Source: Sphagnum compactum (taxonomy: Eukaryota > Bryophyta > Sphagnopsida > Sphagnales). From it: a stretch of DNA of 64,000 bases. The notes beneath the pieces are model-generated. The model made no database searches. It had not been told where the DNA came from and was given only the letters and a program-made list of their open reading frames with translations. The stretch covers positions 1-64,000 of the forward strand of contig OZ234500.1 in assembly GCA_965153455.1 (NCBI GenBank), given 5' to 3'. Below, in pieces: positions 45,140-57,170 of the stretch. The position numbers were made by a program, and so were the translations under genes. Position 1 is the first letter of the stretch. Each line of letters begins with the position of its first letter.

Positions 45140-45696
45140 GATGGAGAGAAGAAAAAAATAAAAATAATTTACAACCTAACCTTAAACCCACCTTGAACAT
45201 GAAATTTAATTTTTTTTCATAAGATCCCTAAACCCCCCTTTTATTTTAGGTTAGTTTAACCAAGTTTAAATTAACTTAGTCGGATAGAATTTAATTAAAT
45301 AAGTTTAACTAGGTTTAGTTTATTTTAGTTCACATAAAATGAATTAAACCAACGCTAAAAAAAAATCAAGGCGGACGCCCTCCTTTTGAACAATGAATAA
45401 ATATAATACAACAATTCCCCTGGCCTCTTTCAATAGTAAAGAGTAATTTATGAAAGTTACAAACAGTAAAAAAAGTAACAAAAAGTAACAAACCTTGCCC
45501 CTGTCAGCAGTAAAAAGTAATTTACAAAACTTACGAGCAGTAAAAAAAAGTAACAAAAAGTAACAAAAAATGAAAAAGGTTAACAAATACAGCCCCGCAC
45601 TACGCTCAAACAGCCCCGCACTACAGTCTCTTTTTGGTGGTCAAACAGCCCCCAGCCCCACGCACTGTGAGCCTAGTGCGCAGATCATATGTATAG
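45140..45696 (+). mobile_element. Hairpin-ended short element, family C copy 2
   Basis: AT-rich left part, CAGTAAAAAGTAA and GTAACAAAAA runs, two iterons (CAGCCCCGCACTACGC and CAGCCCCGCACTACAG), the hairpin CGCACT...AGTGCG (45661-45680) and the tip ATCATATGTATAG ending at 45696. An open reading frame starts at the very next base. Confidence 0.65.
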
Positions 45697-46302
45697 GTTA
45701 CTGTTCACACAGAGATAGTGATTGATGGACGACGACTTTGTAGCGAGTTGGATTTATTCCGGATTGGAGGCCTAGAGAACGCATTGGGTGGGCCTTTAGA
45801 TACTATATCATGTGCATTGGACATGTTTTTGTATTGGTGTCGCTTCCATATCTCAGCATTTGCTGCAGAAGTTCATGGAAGAAATGTGTATGCACCATCT
45901 ATTCGAGTACGCAATGCTTACACTTTTGCTCGTCAAGCTATTGGGTGGAGTGGCAAATTCATGGGGCGTCAACTCCAGGAGGCACGAGATTGGTCTCAAG
46001 TCGTAGCTGAAGCTTCGACACGACAGATGGTAAACACGAGACTACCAAAGTTTGGATATGATGGCTTGGAGATGGATGCACCTGAGGTTCGACCATTGAT
46101 TCAGGACTTTTTAGAGCATGCAGAGTGGATTTTGTTTCATAGAGTTAAGGACCGTACTATTCCAGGCTTGATGTTGATGAAGCCTAATGGTGGTGGATAT
46201 TTGCCCATGAAGGGCATTTATGAAGACCGTGTAGGTGGTGCTCGTCACTATATTGGCCTATATGGGGCTGATTGGAGAGACCATGTACGTTGTGTTGAAT
46301 GA
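45697..46302 (+). CDS. Unrecognised protein, 5' end cut at a family-C tip
   Basis: A frame of 201 codons opens immediately after the TAG that forms the last three bases of the family-C tip and ends at TGA 46300. It has no ATG near its start; GTG at 45718 is the only early start-like codon, so the true beginning is missing or lies in an upstream exon. The product is globular-looking and mixed in composition (AGRNVYAPS-like start region, ARQAIGWSGKFMGRQLQEA, APEVRPLIQDFLEHAEWILF, GGARHYIGLYGADW). ATGAAATAAAA, a possible polyadenylation context, follows the stop. I do not recognise the family. It may be a 3' exon or a truncated gene. Confidence 0.5.
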   Translation, partial: VTVHTEIVIDGRRLCSELDLFRIGGLENALGGPLDTISCALDMFLYWCRFHISAFAAEVHGRNVYAPSIRVRNAYTFARQAIGWSGKFMGRQLQEARDWSQVVAEASTRQMVNTRLPKFGYDGLEMDAPEVRPLIQDFLEHAEWILFHRVKDRTIPGLMLMKPNGGGYLPMKGIYEDRVGGARHYIGLYGADWRDHVRCVE

Positions 46303-46349
46303 ATGAAATAAAAATTGCTTTTTGTATAAAAATCGGTGTTGCATTTCTA

Positions 46350-46799
46350 ACTGGGTTTAGGCATAACTCCATAAATTTGGCAAAAATAACACATAACTTT
46401 ATATTTTTGGCAAAATTTCATATAATTCCATACTTTTGGCAAAACTTCACATATTTCCATATTTTTGGCAAAACTTGGCATAACTCCATAAATTTGACAA
46501 AACTAAGACATAACTTTATATTTTTGGCAAAACTTCATATAATTCCATATTTTTGGCAAAAATTTCACATAATTCCATATTTTTGGCAAAACTTCATATA
46601 ATTCTATATTTTCGGCAAAACTTCACATAATTCCATATTTTCGGCAAAACTTCACATAATTCCATATTTTCGGCAAAACTTCACATAATTTCATATTTTC
46701 GGCAAAACTTCACATAATTCCATAAATTTGGCAAAACTTGATACAACTACATATTTTTTACAAAACTAAATCATAGCCCAATAACTTTGGGAAAAAAAA
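46350..46799 (+). repeat. ~28-bp tandem array (TTTTTGGCAAAACTT type) copy 2
   Basis: About fourteen units of ACATAATTCCATATTTTYGG followed by CAAAACTTC, the same family as 41096-41515. The short frame through it, with IPYFWQNF words, is a repeat artefact. Confidence 0.9.
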
Positions 46800-47540
46800 T
46801 TAAGGTGGATTCCATAGTAACCCTAAACACTTGATGTGTAATCTTCATCTCCACAATGGCATTGGCTATGCACTTTCTTGGGTTTTTGGTATCCCCAAGC
46901 AACATTATGAACTGCACTATCCAAACATTCAAATTTTGTGACTGCCCAGGAAAAGTCAACCAAGGACTAAAAAGTCAAACCCCCCCATATCTTCCAAATG
47001 GTGATAGTGTAAAGGAATTTTTTTACATCATTGGCTTCAGAACACTTGAAAATGGGGGGGTAGGTCATCTCCAAATATCTAAAATATAACCGCAATGGGG
47101 TCAAAATGCCCATTAAACACAAAAACCCCAAATGTCATATATCTTGCAAACCTGACACTTTTAAGCAAAAATAACTTCACCACTAGCTTTAAAACACTTG
47201 AAAATGGGGGGGTAGGTCACTTCAAAACTTTCAACATGTATCATAATTAACCCTTTATGCCCTCATCTATCCGGCCCCCCTGAAATTTCACACCCCCCAT
47301 ATCTTTCAAATGGTGATAGATTAAAGGAATTTTATTGCACCATTGGCTTCAGAACCCTTGAAAATGGGGGGGTAGGTCACCTCAAAACCCAAAAAAAAAA
47401 ACCCAATTTTGGTGGGAACACCCCCAAAACCCTAAACCCTAAACCTCTAAACCCTAAACCCTAAACCCTAAACCCTTTCTCCAGTCAAACAGCCCACAGC
47501 CTAGGGCATTACATTCGTAATGCTCCGATTACTAAGATAG
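46800..47540 (+). repeat. S block copy 3, interstitial telomere repeat and a family-A end
   Basis: The S block proper reaches about 47423 and is followed by CCCTAAA-type repeats (47428-47475). Next come only the last 65 bp of a family-A element (GTCAAACAGCCCACAGCC, hairpin 47506-47523, tip ending 47540). The frames at 46856-47089 and on the minus strand are conserved in the next copy but are low-information and not recognised. Confidence 0.8.
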
Positions 47541-48556
47541 GATTCCATAGTAACCCTAACACTTGATGTGTAATCTTCATCTCCACAATGGCATTGGCTA
47601 TGCACTTTCTTGGGTTTTTGGTATCCCCAAGCAACATTATGAACTGCACTATCCAAACATTCAAATTTCACATAATTCCATATTTTTGGCAAAACTTCAT
47701 ATAATTCTATATTTTCGGCAAAACTTCACATAATTCCATATTTTTGGCAAAACTTCACATAATTCCATATTTTCGGCAAAACTTCACATAATTCCATAAA
47801 TTTGGCAAAACTTGATACAACTACATATTTTTTACAAAACTAAATCATAGCCCAATAACTTTGGGAAAAAATATTAAGGTGGATTCCATAGTATCCCTAA
47901 ACACTTGATGTGTAATCTTCATCTCCACAATGGCATTGGCTATGCACTTTCTTGGGTTTTTGGTATCCCCAAGCAACATTATGAACTGCACTATCCAAAC
48001 ATTCAAATTTTGTGACTGCCCAGGAAAAGTCAACCAAGGACTAAAAAGTCAAACCCCCCCATATCTTCCAAATGGTGATAGTGTAAAGGAATGTTTTTAC
48101 ATCATTGGCTTCAGAACACTTGAAAATTGGGGGGTAGGTCATCTCCAAATATCTAAAATGTAACCGCAATGGGGTCAAAATGCCCATCAAACACAAAAAC
48201 CCCAAATGTCATATATCTTGCAAACCTGACACTTTTAAGCAAAAATAACTTCACCACTAGCTTTAAAACACTTGAAAATTGGGGGGTAGGTCACTTCAAA
48301 ACTTTCAACATGTATCATAATTAACCCTTTATGCCCTCATATATTCGGCCCCCCTGAAATTTCACACCCCCCATATCTTTCAAATGGGGATAGATTAAAG
48401 GAATTTTATTCCACCATTGGCTTCAGAACCCTTGAAAATGGGGGGGTAGGTCACCTCAAAACCCAAAAAAAAAAACCCAATTTTGGTGGGAACACCCCCT
48501 AAACCCTAAACCCTAAACCCTAACCCTAAACCCTAAACCCTAAACCCTAAACCCTT
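47541..48556 (+). repeat. S block copy 4 with interstitial telomere repeat (tandem duplicate)
   Basis: It repeats the previous block at an offset of 1,074 bp (ATGGCATTGGCTATGCAC at 46856 and 47930). A rearranged start (47541-47660) contains a third partial copy of that segment, joined to the 28-bp array. It ends in CCCTAAA-type units from about 48499 to 48556, the same junction as in the other S blocks. Confidence 0.85.
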
Positions 48557-50110
48557 TTAATGCGCTTTACCTGCCGCTTTACCTTGTTTAAACTTTCATT
48601 TTACCCCGCTTCATCCCACTTTACTTCGCTTCACCGTGATTTATCGCACTTTACCTCGCTTTAACTGCTGTTTCACCCCGCTTTACCCCACTTCAACACC
48701 CGTTTTACCTTGTTTCAACTCTCACTTTATCTTGTTTCACCCTGTTTTAACGCGCTTTACCTGCCGCTTTACCCCGCTTAAACTTTCATTTTACCCCGCT
48801 TCATCGCACTTTACCTCGCTTCACCGTGCTTTATTGCACTTTACCTCGCTTTAACTGCCGCTTCACCCCGCTTTACCCCACTTCAACACCCATTTTACCT
48901 TGTTTCAACTCTCACTTTATCTTGTTTCACCTTGTTTTAACGCGCTTCACCTGCCGCTTTACCCCGCTTAAACTTTCATTTTACCCCGCTTGATCCCACT
49001 TTACCTCGCTTCACCGTGCTTTATCGCACTTGACCTCGCTTTAACTACCGCTTCACCCCGCTTTACCCCACTTCAACACCCGTTTTACCTTGTTTCAATT
49101 CTCATTTTATCCCATTTCACCCCGTTTTACCGCGCTTTACCTGCCGCTTTACCCTGCTTAAACTTTCATTTTACCCCACTTCATCCCACTTTACTTCGCT
49201 TCACCGTGCTTTACCGCACTTTACCCCGCTTTAACTGCCGCTTTACTCCGCGTCACTCTGCTTTACCCCGCTTTAATTGTCGCTTTACCCTATTTCAACT
49301 CTCGCTTTATCCCGCTTTAACTCCCGCTTTACCCTGTTTCACCCCGTTTTATCCCGCTTCACCGCGCTTTACCTCCCTTTACCCTGCTTTAACTGCCGCT
49401 TTACCCTGCGTCACTCCGCTTTACTTCGCTTTAATTGCTGCTTTATCCCGCTTCAACTTTCGCTTTATCCCGCTTTAACTCCCGCTTTACCCCGTTACGT
49501 AACGTTTTACCCCACTTTAATTGCCGCTTTACCCCACTTCAACTCATGTTTTACCCTCCTTCTCCTCACTTTACCTCGTTTCACCGTGCTTTACCCCACT
49601 TTACCCCGCTTTACCCCACTTTAACTGTCGTTTCACCCTGTGTCGCTCCGCTTTACCTCCCTTTACCTGCTTTACCCCGCTTCATCCTGATTTATCGCGC
49701 TTTAACTCCCCCTTTACCCTGCTTCAACTCGCTTTACCCCACTTCACCGTGCTCTCCCGCACTTTAACCCCCTTTACCCCACTTTACCTCGCTTTACCCC
49801 CCTCCTCCTCCTCCCTACGCGCCTTCGATTTTTCCAAATCCTGCTTGCGATATCCCACTTTACAAAATCCGGCTTTGTCAAATCCCTCTTTGCGAAACCG
49901 CATATTCTCAATCCCGTGTTGCCCACATCGGGTTTGCCAAATCTGCCTGTTTCAAACCGGGTTTGTGAAATCTGGCTTCACGAAATCCCGGTTTCTTTAA
50001 TCAGGCTTCACAAAACTCCGGTTTTTCCGAATCCGCCTTGCAAAATCCCTCTTTACAAAAACTGGGTACAAAAACCGGGTTTCCCAAATCCATCCTTGCC
50101 AAACCGCGTA
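48557..50110 (+). repeat. Degenerate CGCTTTACC satellite and CCGG-rich tail
   Basis: Hundreds of 9-12-bp words of the type CGCTTTACC, CACTTTACC and CGCTTCACC fill 48557-49800, partly organised in ~175-190-bp higher-order units (ACTGCCGCTTCACCCCGC recurs). From 49800 the words change to AAATCCGGCTTTG, TTGCAAAATCC and similar, a related degenerate series. One strand is almost purine-poor. The frames of 70-160 codons here, with LPRFNCRFTPL-like words, are artefacts of the repeat. Confidence 0.85.
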
Positions 50111-51260
50111 ACTTGAATTGCACACGCATTTTTCCCACCCCAGAGCTTGCACCCTCTACTTCGCTTTCCTGTACCATCAAATGCAACACTACAAATCTGC
50201 ACCACGGTATCAGCTTCTTCGTCCACTTTGCACCTCGAGCTTTCTTAGTAAATTGAAGATGCTTTAGTGACTCCCTTCCCAGAGTTTTCTCATATCTTCA
50301 ATTCTTGCAATCTCCTACTTTGCTATACTTCTACTTCACCTCAATTTATTACAGATCCATCCACAGCTTCTATCTGCACTCCAAACTTCAACGTTCAAAA
50401 AAGCTGCTTAGTGTTTGCACTCCAAACTTCACCGTTCAAAAAAGCTGCATAGTGTTACCGGAATAACTGCTATTGTAATTTTTACTGCTCATGTTATTCT
50501 TAACCGAGGAGAACGTCACCCCCGTGTTGTCGTCAAAAATGCTCATGCAACTTCAATTTTGAATTGTGATAGGATAGCTTCACAGAATACACGAAGAATT
50601 AGTAGACCGTACGGCAAAAGGATGAGTTCGCTTCACTCCCGCCGGCAGTACTGTCCGAGCTGCATTCCTTTTAGGAGCCTATTGATTCAAAAAGATTGAA
50701 CTTCACTTCAACATGTCATTTTCTATTCAAATTGGACGTTCCAGGGAATGACTCACATAAACATTCACATTTTACCGAGCTGGGAAAGAGCCGGCAATGA
50801 ATCAAAGTTCTCGTTCCAGGTGAGAGTACTACATCGTCGACTCAAATGGTAGGCAAGGCGATCTCTCAAGTCATGCACCGAGAAGATGCAACCTCTGATC
50901 TAATTTCTCGTAGCCCCGGTCAACGTGACTTACTCCTTCCACGTGTGCGGTCCCCTCAGCTGCCGTACCTGCGAGGGACTAGAGCAGCTCTTGCTCTCAA
51001 AGCTGCAGCCAATACCTGTGCTCCCTACAGTGAACTGCACCCTGCGAAATGCAATAAACTCACCGAGTGTCTTTTGGAATTCGTTACATCCTCTCAGGAC
51101 CTGGTTCGACGTCCACTTTGGCAACAGTAACAATATTCTCAAGACAAATTAGGAGGTGTCGGATGCTAACAGGCTGCTCTATCACGAAGAGAATAAATTC
51201 GGATCCGATATTAAGTCTTCCGAGCCTCTGATCTTTATTCCAATGTCCATCAGTTGTGCA
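50111..51260 (+). repeat. Gene-fragment module copy 3
   Basis: This is homologous to 28571-30540: AACTTCACCGTTCAAAAAAG, TCACCTCAATTTATTACAG, the NAHATSI..CDRIASQN piece (in the frame at 50415-50699), TTTACCGAGCTGGGAAAGAG, and the segment encoding VNVTYSFHVCGPLSCRTC. It extends further right than the copies at 28-30 kb, into a Cys-rich open segment. Frames are interrupted several times. It is a decayed gene family member of unknown identity. Confidence 0.55.
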
Positions 51261-53035
51261 CGTGAATTCCACCCTCCTTGGAATGCGTGACCGGATTGCC
51301 ACCGTCGATGGTCGCAGATGCCAATTCTCGTACATAATTTTGTCGCGCGTCTGTAGACTTGGCGTTATACTTTTGATGCATCGGACTGCCAGATTCCCGA
51401 AACCTGCAAACCCTCACGGACATGCAATATCTCAGCGATCGTGGGTTGATAATATGGAGAGATGTACATCGTGTTTAAGAGCTTCCTGTAGAAAGAGGGC
51501 GTTGATAAAGTGCTCGCCGGTTTTTTCTTTTGGGCTCTGTTGGTGTGATGCACGAGAGGTTTGTGCTCCCTCCGCTGCAAATGTCCGCGTGAAGGAGTAC
51601 ATTTTTGCGTGTCCTTCTGCGGTCCGAGGTTTCGCGATGTATCTGGAAGGATACCGTGAGTCTAATTTTTTCTAGGCTGCTCCTGATGTTCGTTCCACGT
51701 GTGGTGGTGATCATATGCCGAACTCGGTGGGTGCTACGGAGCCTGGACCGGGTGTTTGAGAATCTACGGTTGCAGGCTGAAGTGTGGTACTCCATGATTG
51801 TGGTGAATGCTCTCTCCCTTTTCACCTTGCACGGGAGTGCTTCGGTGCCTGATCATGCAACGTTCTGAATGAATTAGTAGCGTCGAAATTAATTTTACGA
51901 GGATGTCTGACCACAATTTCTTTGGGTACGGCACCGTGATCTGGAAATCGCTTATTTGATTGCATATTTAAATATATATTTTCTAAAACATCCGGGTTCA
52001 TGCATGGTTGGGTGGACCCCTTTGGGTGTCGCGCCCACCCTTTCTACCTTGCCGTTGCCATGCCCACGTCCCTTTATAGATTTCCAAACTTATTCAAATG
52101 GACTTTCTTTAAACGTCTTAACTTGAATATCTACTTGATGCACAAAATCATTTTACCAATTTGTAAAAATCGTAAAAGTCATCAGCTTTTGAAATCAAAA
52201 CTTATGGATTGCGCTTCTCATTACCGTTTCTATGTGGACTCTGTTATGCTTCGTTAACTGATGGGGTGTGTGTTGGGGACTTGCAATTAGTAAAATATCA
52301 TGTAAAAAAATGTACGAATAAAATAAATAATGAATTCAATCTAAAAACTATATTTATGGACTTTTAAATAACCTAATAATGACCATTTTTTCATAAGTCC
52401 ATATCATATTGGACCAAGAAATATTTTATGATTTTTTTTCTTTACGTGCTTAAATAAATATAAACTCTACGTGTGCCATCAATGATATCGAAAAATGTGG
52501 AGCAAATCGATGTAAACTAGTGTAATTTCCAAAATCTCACCGTTCTTTTTCATAAACAGGGACTTTGCTTCTTTGACAGATCAATCCCCCCTACCTTGCA
52601 TCCTCCGGTTATTACGTACAATAAAATATCCTATTCATTTCAATATTTTTAACCCCACCGAATTATATGTTTAACGATTCAGTGATACAATTTGTGGTAT
52701 TTTTCGTTCCATCCACAAAAATACTCTATTTAGTCCCATTGATTATGCTTTCACCTTGTATTTTTTTTAAATTCCAAAATGATGTCATAAATGCACGATG
52801 AGATTGTTTGAAAAAAAAATGAAGAATGTGAAATACAAACGTGAAGTAATATATTGAGTACGATTCCTGAGTCCTTAATTATTCTTAATTAAAAGCTCAA
52901 ATTTCTTATTGAATTCCTCCTACTACGTATGAATTAACCACTCACCTATATTAGCTTTAATATTCCTAAGCGACCTATATCCCCTCCACGTTAGTCCATG
53001 TAAGTTATATTTTTGTCCTTGAATTCTTTTTTTAC
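51261..53035. other. Unrecognised sequence, AT-rich after 51900
   Basis: 51261-51870 carries overlapping frames on both strands that look like decayed coding sequence but match nothing I know. 51900-53035 is AT-rich with no gene. Here I see nothing repeated from elsewhere in the window. Confidence 0.4.
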
Positions 53036-53670
53036 TAGTAACAACTAAGGAGCCCGTTCATTCAAAAAGATTGAAATTGACATCAACACGTCATTTTCTA
53101 TTGAAATTGGACGTTCTCAGGGAGTGACTCCCATAAACATTCACATTTTACCGAGCTGGGAAAGAGCCGGCAATGAATCCAAGTTCTCGTTCTAGGTGAG
53201 AGCACTACGTTGTCCGGTCCGATGGTAGGCACGGCAATCTCTGAATTGATGCACCCAGAAGATGCAACTTCTGATTTCGTTTCTCGTAGCCCCGGTCAAC
53301 ATGACTTACTCCTTCCATGTGTGCGGTCCCCTCGGCTGCCGTACCTGCAAGGACTGGAGCAGCTCTTGCTCTCAAATCTGCAGCCAATACGGGTGCTCCG
53401 TACAGTGCACGTACACCCGGTGAAATGCAATAAACTCACCGACTGTCCTTTGGAATTTGTTACATCCTCTCAGGACCTGGTTCGATGCTCACTTTGGCAA
53501 CTTTAACAATATTCTGAAGACGATCAGGACATGTCGGATGGTAACAGGCTGCTACGGCAGGAAGAGAATAAATTCAGATCCAATATCAAGTCTTTAGAGC
53601 CTCTGATCTTTATTCAACCTTCGATCAGTTGTGGACGTGAATTCCACCCTCCAGAGTTACCCACAAAATA
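53036..53670 (+). repeat. Gene-fragment module copy 4
   Basis: This is close to the right half of the copy at 50.7-51.3 kb: TTTACCGAGCTGGGAAAGAG, GGTGAGAGCACTACG, the VNMTYSFHVCGPLGCRTC segment, and TGGAATTTGTTACATCCTCT. Frames are broken at different places from copy 3, so the copies decayed independently. Confidence 0.65.
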
Positions 53671-56187
53671 GACTTTGGTTTCCCTTGACCGAGTGGCATT
53701 AAGTATGCAAAGAGCCTAATTTGTACGAGACTGAGTTTTGCCGGAGACTTTCCCCCGTATCGCTGCAATCTGACCACCTTCCGACCTATGAAAATAGCCT
53801 CTGTGGTGATCCTACAGGAAATGCGGGTGGCAAGAGTAGCCGTTTTGTTGCCCGACCCCGTGTTACCCGTAGCATTGCCGGTCTACAGTCGAATGGATCG
53901 CTCGATTGACTTCTTGTCGCTCATGTTCCGTCGGGCTCAACTTGGTGTCTCTGTGGGGTCCATCGGGTTCGAGGTCCGATGGTCTGTGCGCCATTGTACG
54001 CCAAAACGCTGCGCTCTTGAACCGGTTGGACCAAATGGTTCCATGACATCGGCTCCCTTTAGGAGGGTTTCGGCATCTCCGTCGAAGGCCTCCTCTGGTC
54101 GTATGCAGGATGTTCGCGAGCAGAGGCTTGCACCGATGGCAGAAAACAAACGACTCCTTGCAGAAGCTTTGCCTTTTCCTTACAAGACTCTTATACCCCA
54201 CGCCAAGGCACACGGAGGGAGAGAACCGAACCCTCTTCCGGAGCTCCACCCACTTTGAGAATCTCGAGAAGTACGGGAGTTCCCTCAGGTCAAAGTCTGG
54301 TGCTGTCCGTGAAAACTGTTTCTGTGCACCCAAAATACACGAGGGAGAGTGCCCGCCCCCCGTCAACAAATGAACCTTCGGCACCGATTCTGTCAAATCC
54401 ACCTCTCGTTCACTGTACCCCGGACCAGGCAATCCGGGAGACAGAACTCCATCTCCCTTGAATGTTAAGACTTATCGTCGCTGGCGATTCCCATCTCCCT
54501 TGACACCTCTGGCTTCTCCATCGACCGCTCTTTCTTCCCCGCGAGGTGTTTCTTGTACCCTCTTCTTGAATAGAATAACATTATGTATAGTTCGGTCTAG
54601 TGGTATTATATGGCTCATGCATAATTGTTGTTTTGCCTTAAACCGGCAACCCGAATAGCCTAGTGGTGGGCTCGTAGCTACCCTGCAAGCGACTAAATTG
54701 GCCTTGTTAATGGCTTAAAAAAGACCTCTTCTCAAAGTGACTGCAGCTCCTTTTGGAGTCCAGAGACACCGGAACTTACAATCTGTCGATAGACCCGATG
54801 AACCTCTTTTTGTTTCTTTCGGCATGAACCCCTTTCCTAACATGACCCTATTGCTTCCGATGGGAGATACATATCTGCATTGGTTTATCCAGAAGGTGGA
54901 AAAAAACATGGGGGTGAAAGAACTTAAAGCACTGTTCATTCAGGGAGAGAACCGGATGGTCTCCGTACGAGGAACAAATCTAATGTTCCTGCTGTTGGTG
55001 TGTGGGCATTTTTATAGGATATTATGAGCAAGAAGTTGATGAATCGACCGGACACATATTGCATCTACCGAGCTCGCAACCGTCCCGGCAAAATCGGCGA
55101 GACGAGGGAGGCCCGATTGTTACAAATGGAGCTGTTGTTCCCCAAAGAGGGGGTGCTCTTGGTACTAAAATTCACTGCATCCTCTTCGCTGATTTTCTCC
55201 CTGCAAGCACATCATGTTGGTAAATGCATTTCTCTTGTACTCCCAGTTCTGAAAGAGCTGTATATGTGATGGAGAGTTATGAAATAGAGTCCTCTTCGCC
55301 CATTGTGATCCGGATTCTTTTGCAACAATCTTGGGTATCAGTACGACATCCTCTGAACTTGTGCTATACATATTTAATGCTGCAAGAAGTCTGTAGGAAT
55401 TAGAAACTCTGTGTTACAGCAAGTTAAAATCGAGGACTTTGCATGCAATTGTAGTTCTCTTTCTGGCGTCTTACCCTGGTTGGTATGTGGGTGGTTTCGA
55501 ACTGGGGTGCATAAAAGATATGTGGGAGCAACAGAAAGACGCATGGAAAAAGAGGCAAGTATCATACGATCCCAAAGACCAGGCTATCTTGGATCCAATC
55601 TTTGCAGGAGCAGCAGCAACTCACAACCCCGATCGAAACCCAAGTCAGAACTTCCACGGATCAGATTATTTTTAAGCTTTGGTGAGAGATGTTCCTTTGC
55701 ATACTACGTTCATAGTACCTGCTTTCCTGGTCCGGTCCTGACGCTAGGCTACGTCATCCTTCCATCCACGCTGGGCCTTGGTGCCATCAGACTTATTTTT
55801 TCTGTTCATACTGCAATACTTATGCTGTTATATTTCTCTTAAGACTCCCAAACCCCCTCTCTTTTGATGGCTTTAGAGATTGAGGGATTGGACTCAAGTA
55901 CAGAGATTGCGACGATGAAAACACTAGGTAGGCAGAGGCATATCTATAGAAGCTGCAAATTTCTGTAAGCACTTTGGTGCTCTTATCGAGCTATACTTGA
56001 TCTCTGAGATCCGAGCGATCTTCAATCGGCGAGGGTCCTTGTCTGCACTGAACCACAAAGAAAGGAGGAAACAGGAGAGACCGTGATAATCAATCGGGGT
56101 GCTGAAAGCAGGTGCATTCGAGGGATGCTTAGAGACTACTCTTGCAAAAATACTGGGCAGAAACAGTACCCACATGGAAGACCATCG
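53671..56187 (+). other. Patchwork of unrecognised gene-like fragments
   Basis: Frames with protein-like composition include 53788-54258 (plus) and 53863-54432 (minus, overlapping), 54737-55027 (GVKELKALFIQGENRMV) and 55439-55675 (CIKDMWEQQKDAWKKRQVSYD). None is recognised, and no exon-intron structure could be built. Given the nucleotidase fragment directly downstream, the stretch may be made of captured or shuffled exons. Confidence 0.4.
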
Positions 56188-56286
56188 CGAGGAATTTTTT
56201 GCAGCCATACACTAAGTTTGCGTACGATCACCACTACTATCGGATATGACATGGATTACACCCTCGTCCACTATAATGCGAAGGTG
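56188..56286 (+). pseudogene. HAD-superfamily (subfamily IG) 5'-nucleotidase fragment
   Basis: Within the frame 56083-56634, residues 36-68 read RGIFCSHTLSLRTI, then IGYDMDYTLVHYNAKV. This matches the N-terminal catalytic segment of plant cytosolic-type purine 5'-nucleotidases of the HAD-IG family, where GYDMDYTL carries the nucleophile and acid/base aspartates of the DxD motif. The family dephosphorylates nucleoside monophosphates. The match stops after this one segment: the expected continuation around WEGRAY is absent, and the following 116 codons are unrelated. So it is a single exon-sized fragment, not a working enzyme. Confidence 0.7.
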
Positions 56287-56639
56287 AAAACAACGCCGTT
56301 ATCTCTAGCATACGTGATCTTTGAGCAGGCATGCCAAAGTCTCCGTCAATATGGTTCATGCATGGCGAGTATGAAAATAAGCTCCCTTAATGTGTGCCGG
56401 ATGACATTCGTCAGCAGAAGAAATACGGAGTCAGTTCGTTCTGGTGCTCGAATCCTGTACAACTATCCTCATGGCCTGCTTGATTATCCGCGCCTCTTGT
56501 TCGGCATGTCATTCGAGCGTTCTATGATACGCGTACTCGATGTGAGAATAAAACATCTAGAAAATTTCCCTCTGTTCATGACCGACATTGTTGTCGATAA
56601 AAAAGACTGCGTTCCATTATGGGCTTCCTTCTGAAGGCA

Positions 56640-57170
56640 CCCTAAAAAAACTCCATACCTCCACCCCCCTCCCCCTCAACAGTAAAAAAAAAGAAAATAA
56701 AAATCAAGGTGCACCCTTTGTTTGGTCTTTGCTGTGAGGTTCCCTCAACAGTAGAAAAAACAGAAAAAAAAAACAAGGTGCACCCTTTGTCTGGTCTTTG
56801 CTGTGAGGTCCCCTCAACAGTAAAAAAATAAGAAAAAAAAAATCAAGGTGCACCCTTTGTCTGGTCTTTGCTGTGAGGTCCCCTCGATAGTAAAATAAAC
56901 AGGAAAAAATAAAATCAAGGTGCACCCTTTGTCTGGTCTTTGCTGTGAGGTCCCCTCAACAGTAAAAAAAAAAAAGAAAAAACAAAATCAAGGTGCACCC
57001 TTTGTCTGGTCTTTGCTTTGAGGTCCCCTCAACAGTAAAAAAACAGGAAAAAAAAAATCAAGGTGCACCCTTTGTCTGGTCTTTACTGAGAGGTCCTCTC
57101 AACAGTTAAAAAAAAGAAAAAAAAAATCAAGGTGCACCCTTTGTCTCATCTTTGCTGTGAGGTCTGTTAC
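56640..57170 (+). repeat. Seven-unit ~70-bp tandem array
   Basis: TCAAGGTGCACCCTTTG followed by TCTGGTCTTTGCTGTGAGGT and CAACAGTAAAAA recurs at 56703, 56772, 56842, 56914, 56987, 57057 and 57126. The TCAAGGTGCACCC word is one of the building blocks of the A, B and C elements, here amplified with an added TCTGGTCTTTGC part. Confidence 0.9.

Noticed and set aside
48636-49767. Long overlapping frames of 70-160 codons (and likewise 58626-60365)
   Set aside because: They follow the CGCTTTACC-type satellite words in every frame and have four- or five-letter amino-acid composition, so they are repeat artefacts.
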